DNA of 64,000 nucleotides, from assembly GCA_963995525.1 (NCBI GenBank), contig OZ023217.1, forward strand, positions 28,769,819-28,833,818, read 5' to 3'. This document shows, one piece after another, positions 34,501 through 48,500 of the stretch. This DNA comes from Escarpia spicata (taxonomy: Eukaryota > Annelida > Polychaeta > Sabellida > Siboglinidae). A model generated the notes under the pieces. It searched no databases. It was not told the DNA's origin and saw only the letters and a list, made by a program, of their open reading frames with translations. The translations under genes were made by a program, and so were the position numbers. Position 1 is the first letter of the stretch. Each line of letters opens with the position of its first letter.

Positions 34501-34980
34501 TTGTTAACTTTTAACTCTTGCCGAACAAAGTGCCATCCATTCATATATATATATATACAAAATAATATCCATCCATACATGTACACTATATGCACATTTT
34601 AAAATTCATATATGTTTGCTAAATATTACAATTGGAGTACATATTATAAACAAAAAATAAACATTTTTAAATGCATGTTTATCAATCATGCCTCCATCAC
34701 CAAGGTACACAAATAGTACATTCATTACAAATACTCTCATCACCTTGGGTCATAAACGTTTGAAAAAGACTGCTATTTTAATTGGGTAATTTTCCCACAA
34801 CTTATAATCTAATATCCTTTCAAAAGACTTCACCGATGCAATCTCAACCACAGATTGAGTGAGGCTATTCCATACATCTGTTTATCGGTGTATCAATGAG
34901 TCTTAATGTTTAATCAATATGGTTCTTTGAATACTTGTAGTTGATGCTCTCTCGTATGTGAATCGTTGTCACTCAATGTC
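31513..34980. other. no gene seen; one tandem-unit copy
   Basis: 31519-31930 holds the second half of the broken 0.34-kb unit and a complete copy, which carries the empty site TTTAAAAATCTAAGATGG at about 31842-31859. From 31930 to 34980 I see only AT-rich DNA with short frames lacking known domains; a (TA)n run lies at 34539-34555. Confidence 0.5.
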
Positions 34981-35029
34981 ACAAACTGCTGCAACATATT
35001 TCTCAGTTAGAATCTCCCAATCCTTGGAG

Positions 35030-36160
35030 CAATAGACTAGTATCATGACCTTAGACTTCCTTAGTTCCTCCTGTTCCTTTCGGGACATCGGGCGACGAGC
35101 TTTCTCCATCTACTACGGTCTTTCACAATTTCTTTGGCCTCATTCTAGGTAATTTCCATTTCTGCCAGATCTTCTTTAATGTCTTGCGCCAAATCTTAGT
35201 CGGCCTTCCTCTCCTGTTTCCACCTTCAGGCACCCACTCCATTGCTACATATGCTGTTCTCTCTCCTGGTAGGCGTCATTTATCCATTTAACACCAAAGT
35301 TCGGATCTTTCATCGTTTTCCTCAGATGTAGTCGATAACAACAACAAAGAGGAAAGGGAACAGGATGCAACCTTGACGTACACCTGTCTCTATATCGAAC
35401 ATGTCTGTGTAGCCATCATTGGACTTGATGCAGCAGTTGGTGTTTCGGTATAGCGGTATGCCATACAGCTTCAGGATTTGCCATAGCGAATCTCTGTGAA
35501 CACTGTCGAAAGCCTTCTTAAAGTCAATGAAATTGACTAAAAGAGGTATCTGGAACTCTCTGCTTTGCTCGATGATGTTTCGCAATGTGAAGGTCTGCTC
35601 ACAGCATGACCTTCCTCTTCGAAAACCAGCTTGTTCCTCCCGGAGGTGTTGGTCAACTGCTGTCTTCAGCTGGTTTAGGATCACACTGCAGGTACTGACA
35701 TCAATGTTATTCCTCACCAGTTATTGCAATTGCTCAGACACCCCTTCTTTGGTAACATCATGATCACTCCTCGTCTCCAATCATCAGGAACTTCCTGCTC
35801 AGACCAGATCGGATTGAACAAGTAGGTTAACTTGTCTACAACCCCGTCCTTGCCATGTTTCAATAGTTCGTCCAATACTTCATCAAGGCCCTCTGCCTTT
35901 TTTGTTCTTGAGGCTATTGATGGCTTTGGAGACTTCTGCCCTGGTGATGACATCAAGCTCTTTTGTGTTTGGTTCCTGTTCGAAGTTGAAGAGTGTGGTT
36001 GGTGTTGGTTGATTTAGTATTTCTCGGAAGTGTTCAATCCACCTCGTGGCTTGTTCCTCGCTTGTTAGAAGCACTCTGCCATCTGTATCATGACCAGTCC
36101 ACAAAAAATGGGACCCACCTACCCAGAATGTATCTAGTTTTGTAACGTTACAGATTTTAA
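35030..36160 (-). mobile_element. RTE-clade LINE, 5'-truncated and deleted
   Basis: Minus-strand frames give the pre-RT region (EEQATRWIEHFREILNQP; EVSKAINSLKNKKG), RT (PDDWRRGVIMMLPKKG, EEQAGFRRGRSCCEQTFTLR, FIDFKKAFDSVHRDSLWQIL, TGVRQGCILFPFLF) and, after a deletion at about 35320-35270 that removes the YADD box, the tail EMEIT...NEAKEIVKDRSRWRKLVARC found in RTE elements. Several stops and shifts. It lies just upstream of the first polycystin-like exon found, in the opposite orientation. Confidence 0.92.
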
Positions 36161-36457
36161 AAAACATTTCTGAGCACTTGGATATTGTTGGTTATATATT
36201 TTATACCCAGAAATATGTCGTATAGGCAGTCCTGAATAGAACTCAAAACAAGTTAAATAATAACAAGACTACCAAGCCTAATATTAAAGAAATGTAATGT
36301 TCACATTTACCAGGTTATTTAAGCGATCATGCTATCATGCAAATTAATTAATACAATTTTAATCAACCGATTTGGGGCACGTCACATTTTTCCAGACCGA
36401 TCCCTGTTATTAGACATAAGAAGTTACCTACATTTTTAGTTTCTGTATTATGTTTAG

Positions 36458-36553
36458 CATTTGATGTGCGGTTGAATATGCTGCCCGGAGGCAGCACCAT
36501 CGCCAGCAGATCGGTGCTTCTGCTGATTATATTCCTAAGGCCACGTCAGGCAG
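36458..36553 (+). CDS. polycystin-like exon a
   Basis: Acceptor TGTTTAG, donor GCAG|GTCAGA; 96 bases, two bases in and one out, which fits the next exon's phase. It encodes FDVRLNMLPGGSTIASRSVL, LLIIFLRPRQA. Similarity to a REJ region is weak; the phase match and position are the main support. The preceding exon was not found. Confidence 0.55.
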
Positions 36554-39500
36554 GTCAGATGGTTTCTTACATTTACAGACACAGTTCATCCTACAATATT
36601 GTTTAATATACTTTGCACCATCAAGTTGTGTTGAAAAAAATTACTCTTAAGGGTTCTTGCTCAATTTGATTTTTCCACTGGTATCATTTCAGGGTCCTTT
36701 CAAGAAATATTGAACCTGTCTAGACTTTTAACAACATGCTTGTTTCTACAAAATATAATTATAAAATTATTTAGTTTCGGTCACATCATCAGCCAAATTA
36801 TTCAATAACTTTTGACTGGATATGACTACATTTACAACTGACAGATGTATTTCAACTCCCTACATTATTACTGATGTTACATATTAATAATAGGCTGTTC
36901 ACATTTTTGCAAGTTACTTTATCTAACAGTTGAAGTGAATTCTATGATTTTGGCAAAAGAACACAATTATTAAACTGACTGCACGTGATGTTTTTTTATA
37001 CAATACAAATTAATTTGAACGTCAATTGAACATGATTTTGCATAGGATTAACTCGGTTGAGGAATGAGTTTAAAACAAGATGAAGTTACCTGTTCATTAA
37101 ATTAATTGTTGATGTGTTCAGCCACTTGATTAACTTGGTATTTGCAATTTTTGTACAATATTAAACTATGATGTCTGACCTTTTACATCCACTTGAAACT
37201 GTTTTACAATTCTAGCATGCACAACATTAGCGGGCAGATTGTGTGTCAGTTTGGGTGAGTGGCTGTTTACTTTCAGTGACAGACTGTCGATGTGAAATTA
37301 GGTGCAATGATGGCGAGAAATGTGGACCGACGCTTGATGTACAAATCATGTAAGCAGCCATTAACACAGTCTTTTGTAATAAGAATAAAATCTAACTAAT
37401 GTTTCAAGAATGTTGTATCTCGCTTCTATGTTTCTAACAATATTATACAAAACATTTATTGTTCAAAAGATTTCAAGGGATAAATTATTAAGAACTTGTA
37501 TATTCAAAAAAACATTTTCTGGATGTCACAATAAATTGTTAGTCCAAACCTACAATATTTTATGTAGTTTCTTCACAGATTAAATCAAATATATATATAC
37601 AATATATTAATATATATATATATATATACCAATATATATATACCAATATATATGCAACACATCCTTTAAAAATGATTTTTTTTAAATAGTTTCTTATCCA
37701 GCACTCCTCAGTATTATAGTTTTGAAGGAGATTATGAAATAGCTAATCAGCAATCTTTATATAACTTATTCTTTATTATTACAGAAGGTTGTGACATCAA
37801 GTTTGAATTGGTTGCCATGGTTTCATTGAAATGTTTAGACATGAACCACTACAGTACCTAGAATCACTAGATGACTTCAAAAGATCTGGGATCTCTGCCA
37901 TAAAGTGGACAGTTCAATTCATTATCTGACTTTAAGTTGGTAAACATTCGACAATAAGTGACACCATATTTTAAACAAACCAATACTTTAATAACAATCT
38001 ACCTGTGATGTAAGGTACAAGTATATCTATTTGTATCTCACTTATTACAGACATGCTGAGAACTCTGGTGAAACTGATCCATTCCACAATGGGACACTGA
38101 CACTAAAGGCCATCTGTACCAAGTGTGCAGTGGTCAATGTCACGTCATTGCTATATCATTGGTCATTCAATGCACCAACTGACCCACGCAGCCTCATCAG
38201 TGTCTCTTGGTCATCGTGGGACACTTTGACCATTGACCTGAGGAATGTGGTTCATGAGAACATCTCCCTCACAGGTTTGCATGCAGTACCACCTCATTAT
38301 TAAAGTTAATGTCAGGACTGGGCCAAAGTGACCTGCGTATTGAGATGGTTGTATTAGTGGGACAAATTTCCTATAATTTACTGTTACAGAAAGATTTGGG
38401 AGTGTTCTAGGCTGACCGTAAAAATGAGGTGGTTGTATGACAGAGGTGACTGTATAGGGAGGTTCCGCTGTATTGTTATTGTTGAATAGTGAGCAACTGC
38501 AACCAGGTATGACTAACAAACTGTTGCCATAGTGTTGGTCCATTTGAACAAATATACACTTGAATTTAAGCTATTTTTAGCAGGTTAGACAATGTATGCA
38601 CACATTTTTATCACAACTGCCTCATGCAAGCCTGCCTTTCGTCAATAGCAAGTTTGTTAAAACCTCAGTTGATTTTTCTTGTTTTTGCAGTGATGGATTC
38701 AAAGTGTAGGTGCATCTGGGGCCAAGCCCACTATTCCCTGAACCCCAGGAGGGCGTCAAGGTTGGGTGGCTGTACAGTAACGTTAGTCGACACAGCCTTC
38801 TCTGTGACCTGCAGTGACTTGAGTCATACAAGACTTCCACTCACCTACAAGTTCTACCTGGTGAGCCAGCAACACTCAGGTAGGTCATGTTTGTGGAATT
38901 CACACAGTAATACATCATCTTCTTTTGACCATGTATTCCCTAACTATTGGGAGTGGCCACTTGCATCTTCATCTGCCACGATGCCCTGTCCATTGCATCC
39001 CTCACAACCTCTACCACCTTCTTGGCACCTCACTATGACCCATATTTATGTCCTTTGCCATCCCCTGCTGTGTTTGCCTTCCACAAGCAACCTCCACACC
39101 TTCTTCATCTTCTTCTCTGTGTCCATTGCAGTCTCCTCTTTACCTGTTCTCTGTACAAAATGATAATGTTGATGAATAATTATGAACATACCACAGACTC
39201 TCACATATCTTTTCCAAGCTAGAAGCAATCAAGTAAAACATTAATTTACCAAACAACCCAACGGCCACACCCACCTGCAATACATTCTCAACACAATAGT
39301 ATATTTACTCAGGTATATTAACATATTAATTAACTGAAAGTATCTAGCTTAAAATATGCATTATTTGTTTGTTTTATACAGTTGAACGTATTGAAATTGG
39401 TGGTTTGTTTCTCTGTGTTGTCCAGACACCCTGCTATATGAAGGTGCCTTCCCTCACATGCCAGCAAGGACCCTGCCTGTAGGTCTGTCTGGTAACCACT

Positions 39501-42500
39501 TCATGCACACCATAAGGATATATGTCACTGGTCCAGCTGGTGTGGAGACAATGGTTGATGTACACATCAAGGTGGGCACTTTGTTGTTGAGTTTAATAAC
39601 TCAAGTCCCAATATTCCTATCTTCAGCTCTGACAGATATGTACATCAGTGGTCAGTTAGGATGAATATCGTGAGAACTGAATGAATGGATGAATATCGTG
39701 AGAAAGAAAGGAAATTTAGAAGGCTTGCTAGGATTGCCAAACTTGAATTCAAGAACAAAGTTGAGGGAAAATTTATGACTGGTAATGCTAGGGAGGCATG
39801 GAATGGACTCAAAATATGACGGGTAAGTAACAAATCAAGCAGCCTATGTACCATACTGGTGATCCTGTTACTGCAGCAACTGAACTTAACCGTTTTTATG
39901 GTCGGTTTGATGTTAATGATTTCTGTGGTCAATGTACATCTATGTGCCAGACTGTTGTACCAGAACACATTGAACTCTCTGAGGATGAGGTAGTGAAAAC
40001 TTTCTCCAGGTTGAACGCGCACAAAGCTTCAGGCCCTGATGGAATGAAAAACAAAGTCTTAAAGACGTGTGTGGCACAGTTGGGGAGGATTTTCACTACC
40101 ATATGCCAGGCTTTCCTAGACTCTCACACTGTACCCCTGACATGGAAAACCTCTATGATTATCCCTGTACCAAAGAAACCTAGCGCCAGCCAGTTAAATG
40201 ACTTTCGTCCAGTAGCACTTACCTCCACCTTAGCTAAATGCATGGAGAAGATTGTACTCAGTCGTTTGCAGTCTGATGTGTCTGCACATCTTGATCCTCT
40301 TCAGTTTGCTTATAAAGCCCGTAGGGGTGTTGAAGATGCTTCTCTCTTGTTGTTAAATCTGATTTCACAGCATCTTGAAGACTCCAAAGCCTACATCAGA
40401 GTGTTGTTCATAGATTTTTCGAGAGCGTTTAATACCATCGAACCTTATGTTCTTCTTAAGCGCTTGATTGATCTTGATGTAAGCCCAAATATTGTTCTTT
40501 GGGTGAATGATTTTTTGAAAGACCGTCCACAGCGTGTTAGTAGTCAGGGTTGTATGTCAGATGAGATTATTGTAAATTTCGGCGCACCCTAGGGCTGTGT
40601 CCTCTCGCCGACACATTTTTCAATATACACAGATCACATGAGGTGTTGGACCTCCTCTAACTGGCTACTGAAATTTGCAAATGACAAGGCCTTAGTTGGC
40701 CTCCTGAAAAAAGAAGATTCCCTGGCAGAATGTTTTTCACAAATCTCTGTTTTGGAGAAATGGTGTGCTGATGGCTTTCTTCACCTTAACGCTGGCAAAA
40801 CGAAAGAACTTATGATCAACAACAGGAAATTCTCTGATTTGCTCCTGCCAAGATTAGTAATGAACCTGTTGAAGTTGTGTCCAATTTTAAATATCTTGGC
40901 AGCTGTCTTTTATTGATAACACTGATCACATTGTAAAAAAGGCAAACCAGCGCCTCTACATTCTAAGGAAATTGAGCCAAGAAATCTTGGAAATGGTGTA
41001 TAGGAGTTTAATAGAGAGTGTTCTGACCTTCAATGGTGTTGTATGGTTTGGTAATCTGAACATGAAAGACAAAGGTAGGCTGTCTCGCATTGTCAAAGTC
41101 GCAGGAAAAATTATTGGGTAAGGGCAGTACTTGCTGGAAGACTTGTACAATGGCGCTGTCAGAAGGAAAGCTGCTACTATTGTTTGCGACCCCACCCATC
41201 CTCTTTTTGGTCAGCAGCTTCCATTAGGCCGATATAAGATTCCCCTTCCTTGGAAGAAGCTCTTTAAAAAATCTTTTATACCAACTGCAGTGTCCATTCT
41301 CAGCTGTAAGTGAATGTATTCTATATTGTGCTGTTTGTGCCTTAGTGTCCTGCAGGGTATATGCCGTGGCTCCACAGTTTTTTTTAACTTGTAATGCCGG
41401 CGCCAGACGTCGGCTCATGGTAACGCCACTCTTCTTTTATTTGGATTATTATTTAACTTAAGGACAGAATGCTAATGATAAAAGAGTGCATGTGTAAATG
41501 AATCTTAGCAATTTTAGGCATGACTATGACTTCATAATGATATGTTGCAATATATATGTGTTTAATTGAATAATTACAATCTGTGATAGTATGCTTACCA
41601 TTTTATAATGTTTACCATTTTATAATGTATTTACTCTGACCCCATGTATTAGCCCGATTGTTTACAGTACTATTTGTATGATAGACAATCTCCTCCTGTG
41701 GTTTACTTGTTTACCTGTTACTTATTTTCTTATTTATTGTGGTTTACTTATCTATGTGCATATGATCTAACACTATATCCTATTGTGCATGTGATATGAA
41801 TATTATGTGATTACCTCGCGCTCTTAGTACTTATCTTAACCTTGTATACATACATATGTAAGATTTTATATGAACAAGCCTAAAGGAAATTTTCTGTAAC
41901 TCAACAGACAATAAAATTATGGTATTGTATTGTATTGTACATGGTCTCCTCATTCAACTTCACTTTTGGAATCTGCATTGGCTCCCAGTGTGATCATAAT
42001 AATGTTCAAAATTTGAGTCCTTATTTCTAAATAGCAGCCATATTTATATTTGCTGCCCACTCCTGCAAAACAATGTTAATTGTGTAGCTCCCTGATAGTG
42101 GTACAAGATTGCCCGTTGTCATGCAGGTTCGGCCATATTCTGAGAAAGTCTCACTTGACGATGCTGCAATGACACAGAGTAGAGCAGTGCCATCACTTAA
42201 GGAACACCTGGCACAGGGAGATATGGAGGGTAATGTGACAGATATATAAAGCATGCATTTCAGCTATCCATTGTTACCATATTAATATTTAATTTGTAAT
42301 AGTTGAACCTCACTATTAAGGTCACCTTCAAAACTGGGTGAAAGGTGGCCTGAATAGTGAGGTGACCATATTAGGAGGACTAATTTCCTATACTTATGGA
42401 AATAATTGGGCCTGTCATAAGGTGACCATAATTGTGAGGTGGCTGTATTACTGAAGTGACTGTATAGCAAGGTTCGACTTAAATAGTTAATATGCATATA

Positions 42501-45500
42501 TCGCACCCGATCAATTGAGATTGCACTTTACATACATGACTTTATAACATAATGTACAATGTGGGCTATGACCTTTCAAGATGTTGTAAAGTAAAAAAGA
42601 AAAGGTAAGTTCTTATATAGCGCAGTATCCAGTCCTCAGGACTGCTCAAAGCGCTTTACACTTTACTCCCTGGCAGACCTGTTCTCTGGGAAGTATCCAG
42701 CCATGCTGCTGCGCAAAGACTATTCGTACATAAACATCCACCACTGTCCATAGTCAGATACTCATTCATACAGCTGAGTGAACTATAGCAACGTAGAGTG
42801 AACGAACTTGCCCAAGGTTCGACACCGCAGTACAGGATTCGAACCCTTACTCCATGGAAGAAACTTAAACAGCTTCAGTCAGCAGACTCCGATCTACTTT
42901 TTATTCCCATATTTAAGATGAATGCTGGAACTCGAGCCTTTTCGGTTGCTGCACCCACCAATTTTGTGGAACTTACTCCCTGTTGGTGTTAAGTCAGTAA
43001 GAAATATTGTTTATCAAAGATGGTTTAATTTCGCCATCATCGAGAAACCTATCTTTTTAATACTGCATATCCTCCATAGCTTCTTAGCAATTCCATCCAT
43101 CTGTTGACGACTTTGCTCTGTACTTGACAATGAGAACGCTTAATCCTTTGGGTTTGTTGTGCCACTGAGCTCGGACTTTCCGAGGATGTTAGTGCTAAAG
43201 AAGTCATTCCATTATTATTATTGTGAAAACTCCTTTTTTATAAGATTATGATGATATTATTAAAGTTATGATACATTCTAAGGAAATTGAGCCAAGAAAT
43301 CTTGGAAATGGTGTATAGGACCAGACTATGTCTAGACTTTGTATTATATGTCAAGCTAATTATTGTAGGTGTGTGGAAGCTGATAACAAGGGCCACAGCA
43401 GCCGTACAAGACACCCTCCATGATGACACGACAAGGCAGCAAGTTGGTGGCTTATCTTAGCTTTGTCTGCTTCTAATGTAAATCTCTATAGCATCAGCAG
43501 TCAGCTAAACATTTGGACTGCATCCATGTTTTCTCATATGATTGTCTAGACAGTCATACAGTTATATTAGACAGCTAACAAAACATTCAGCCAGCTCAAG
43601 TAACCGCGAAGCAATCACCGAGCAGAGGTGGGGCGGCAGGTATCCCCCACCCTGACATCAGATGTTTTAACTACTCAACTGGTGCATTTTGGTGCATTCT
43701 ACCAGCTGCTGGCTTTTCAGGCCATTATATAATTTTGTAACGGCCATTTAGTGGTCAAAAACCGCCATTTAGGCTACATGATTTCATGAAGTGATCGTTA
43801 TACATGCTGACCACACAGTCTGGTTGTGCATGGCTGTATTTAATTTAAGCTAAACTACATTAAACAGATTTATTTATGGGTTTGCATATCAACACATCCC
43901 TATAAAATTAATACCGATTTATTAGACATGTCTGCATCTCTCGTGGATCTAAATCACAGTCATAAAAACTAGTCACGATGTGGAAGTTATCTTTATATGC
44001 TTTTCCACAGCTGCTTTTAACAGAAGCTACCGGGTACTAATTTTTCATGTAGCCCTATAACTATACAAATATGTCAAAGGTTGACCCAATATCTTTGATA
44101 GGCGACACAAAAGATAAAAATGATGCGACACATAGTTCTTTCACATACTTCTGATTAAAATGACTGAGGTTATTAGTCAATTGCCACTGTCCCACACAGG
44201 CCCTGTGCAACGTGCTCCTAGTGGCCTCACACAACCGGATGCTACACACATTCACATGTAGTCAGTCAAAACAAAGGAGTACAACAAACCTGATATTTAT
44301 AAAGACAAATTAATCATTACATCAAAGAACGCCTGTGTTAATGCTTTGTTTTTAAGAAATCATTTTCGGAGTTTCTTAGACAGAGAAGAAGCAATAAATC
44401 ATTTTCAAACACTTGACTTCACGAAGGAGCCATCTAGCAGCTTGTATTGTCAATGCATATTGTCAAAGCATCTCGGAATACTTTTTAAAGATTCAATACT
44501 GACATTTGCATCAATTATGAAATAATGTTTTAATTGTGTCTGATAATTAATACCTAAGAAAGTATATCGACATGTATATTTTACTTTGATATTGATAGTT
44601 CAGTCAGTTGTGTTCGATCGTATGAGATCATTTCTCACAGCAGACTTTCGATCACTGTAAAGTCTCCAGATGCTAAAAGCATCCACATAAACGGAACAAC
44701 AATTAAAAAAATAAAATCTCTGATCTGACCTGGATGGTGTTGTATGCCTAATACTACATGAATAATTTCATTGGATCTAAAGAACATCAGATATATATAT
44801 ACATATTCCCTTATAGTGAAAGTCCACAAGCAACTAACTTGTTAATTGATATATTATGCCACATGTGTAGTGTATTTGCAACTTTAATGTATGAATGACT
44901 ATACATATTGGTTGAGTGTTAATTGGAACTGTAGTATATGAATGACTGTACATATTGGTTGAGTGTTAATTGGAACTGTAGTATATGAATGACTACATAT
45001 TGGTTGAGTGTTAATTGGAACATAGTATATGAATGACTGTACATATTGGTTGAGTGTAGAGGTACAATGACCTGCTGTTAGAAGTGGCCAACTTCCACAC
45101 GACCAATGTAGAAGGCCTGGGTGAGAAAGCTGCCTTGATGGAGAGGGTCATCAGTCTGACACCAGACATCACAACACATGCCAAGGTACACAAATATGTC
45201 ATGTTACTACTTTGATGTAAACAATGTTAGATATCGTTAATGTTGGTGTAAAGGATGCCTTCAGCTGACTGCTAGCAAGTTCACACTGCTTTGCCGGTTC
45301 CCCGTGTAATGAAGTTTCATTCATTGGTTGAGCATTTTTACAAGTGCTTTTGCCACAAATTATTCAATTTCATGACTTGTTTTAATTTATATACATATAT
45401 CATGACCACTTTTCTGTATTAAAAGACACCAATAATTGTCCATGTTTAAAGGTGAAATATAATGATTTTACCTGATGATTTAATGGTCAGTCAAATTCCC

Positions 45501-48500
45501 AACTAAGCAATTTATGAATTAAAGATTAAAACAAGGTATATTGAGAACAATTATGATCATTTTGGCATTTTAATTCTACAAACTACCCAACTTGCTTTGT
45601 ATCAGTTGATCCATGACAATGGTTATACTGTCCCTTTAACTGACACATTTGTTACATTTTATGTTTCTTGTAATTTTAACAATCTTACAATTTCAATTGT
45701 AAATGTTATTTTCTGTCACCTAGGCAACAGTGGTGGATGTGTTTGGAGACATGACAACAGAACTACTACTGCTGTCAAGAGACATACTGAAGCATGGCAA
45801 CACATCTCTGTTAGATCGGGACATCTTCGAGCATACAACCTGGTGACTTTGATTAGGCATATTTCATCTTGTCTCCTTCTTGCAGTAGCCAGCATCAATA
45901 GCAATTACCGTGTTCATTCTAATAATGGTGCACGCTCTAATAAAGGAGCACCCCACTATTTCAAATGGCAAAGTCATACCTTCCGGTGAAATTCCTATAC
46001 ATTTCAAAATACGGATAACAAACTTGAAGATTTTGCGATGTTCTGCAGGTACATGTCCTACAATGGTCTCATCTTTCATCAGAGCAACAGCATGTTTATT
46101 GTACTTATTGTTTTCCTCGATTACACACTGAACTTTTTCTCCGATTTTGGGGTCCCAATAATGTTTGTACACGTGAAATCCGCGAATTACTTAAATCAAT
46201 TCGAACGCCATGACATGTAGCCTCGATCACCCAAGCCTTTCGACACGGTATTATCCAACGCTGTTTCCTAAATGTTGCATCCACCCTATTACAATGCTTC
46301 TGTATTCCAGTGTATAGTCCCATCACCCCCATCCCATAGGTACTCCCGGGTAAAATAAAAAAAGTCTAAATCTGCAAACCACCCTAATGGGTCAGCTAGT
46401 ACACCTATGATTTCAGCGGCAACTGAAACTAATGGAGATGTGATTGGATAAACATTTAAAAAACTAACAAACATAAACCAACACTGTTTTATAATATAGA
46501 TTCCCTAATGTTACATTTTGTGAAGAATTCTTACTTCGTTTTGCCAAATGCCATTATTATTCCTTATAGCTAGTTTATTTGAAGATAATTGAACGGGTAA
46601 AGTAAGAGGCATTACCTCTGTGTGATAATGGAAGACATTTAGAATGTTTTCAATATAAAATTATTCAGAATCGCACAGACACCTTGGGATATCCAGTAGC
46701 AATACATTGTGTCTTGTGGTATACATTGGTAGAAATACAGAGTACTGTAGCTGATTAGCAAATGAGGTACCATGCACAATCACCACAGGGCACCATGCTC
46801 TTTGATAATTCAAACATGCGTTACAAGTAGGAATAACCATATTATCACAGAGTAGGAACTATGATCAACAGAATCTCATATATGGGACACTGTTGGTTTC
46901 CAATAAGTGTTTTGAAAACCAACAATGTCCCTTATGATATTCTGTTGATCGTAGATCCTACTCTGTGATAATGTGGTTATTCCTACTTGTAACGCATGTT
47001 TGAATGATCATTATGTCAACCAACTTAAGAGATTATTGAGGAGTTTAAAATACAACATTCAATTTTATGAAGTCGGTATATTTTGGCCCAAACTGAAGGA
47101 TTATAAAAAATCTGTGCATGGTGCCCCAATCTCCCCTATGTATGTACAACTGTTGGTATCAGCTGCTCCCTGTGCTAGCTAAAGCTACTGTTATACTTGT
47201 ATAGAGTGATGGTAAGGGAGTGATTGTTTGTGTGTCCTACAGCGCCGTGATGAGAGCAGTTGTGAACACAATGCACCACACACAGAAGGCAAGTGCTGGA
47301 GACTTTACTGGGTCTCAACAACAGGTACTTTCTACTGAGGCATACAGATAGTGACACATGGTACTAGGATGTAGTGACACGGGGTGGCACAGTTGTACCA
47401 CTGCAGTAGCACAGCATGGGACAGAAGACGCACAGCTGAGGCATAGCAGTAGTTGTAGACTCTCAAGGTCTCGAATCCAATTGCTGACTTAGATATTTGA
47501 GCAACTTCGTTCAGTATCATTTGTTTTGGTTGACTTATATGTATATTCAGATAATTTTCATGCGTTTTCCGCTAGATAAATTGTATTAAATATAATAAAA
47601 TGTAATTCTGCCTTAAAAGGTGCATACAGCATGCACACACATACCGTACACACACACACAGCACACACACACTCATTGCACACACACACACGCCGCACAC
47701 ACATACACACACTGCACACACACACACCGAACAACCACACCGCACACACTGCACACACACACACCGCACACACACACACACAGCATAATCACACTGCACA
47801 CACACACCGCACGCACACATCGCATGCACACACACCGCACACCGCACACACACGCCGCACACACACACGCTGCATATACACACACCGCACACACACATCG
47901 CACACACACCGCATACACACACACCGCACACACACACCGCACACACACCGCACACACAAACACACCGCACACCACACACACAAACACACACAAACACATA
48001 CACATTTTACATGTGACAAAAGAAACACCTTTTAAGAAATATTGTCAGTGAAATATACCTTGTTTGAATGTAGCTTAACCATTTCAGTACTACAGCCCTG
48101 ACCAGCTGTGACCACTGAATACTGCATTTTCCATTGAATATGCAAGACAATCACTACCTCACTTCAAGTCAAGATTTGAGCATGTTATTGCATACTACAT
48201 TTTTGGAAAGTATGATAAGCAGCGAGTAAAATGAGCCACATCATTTTACATTCCGTTGTCATGGTAACCAGCAATCCAAGATGGCCGCCAAGATTTCAAC
48301 GTTTTTGCAGTTGCTGAACACATTTGTATACTAAGTTCGCCGTCATCGTTATTGTGTCGATCGTCAACATCCGACAAAGATTCTTTGCTAAAACTATCAA
48401 ATAATCTGTCCAAAACATACAGTGGTAAATCGCTAGTTGAAGTAGTGCTATCCGCCATTGTGGCCACCCAAGATTTTTATAATCCATCATTAAAAACCGC

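Noticed and set aside
37786..37852. Extra polycystin-like exon (GCDIKFELVAMVSLKCLDMN)
   Set aside because: The acceptor is good, but the only donor (A|GTACCT) gives a phase that conflicts with exons b and c, which already join perfectly.
47572..48051. Several 79-143-residue Cys-Val and His-Thr frames
   Set aside because: They are six-frame readings of a CA-rich minisatellite; every frame is open because the repeat lacks stops.
48246..48490. Independent small gene starting MADSTTSTS
   Set aside because: It lies wholly between the piggyBac-like ends, so I treat it as transposase remnant and not a host gene.
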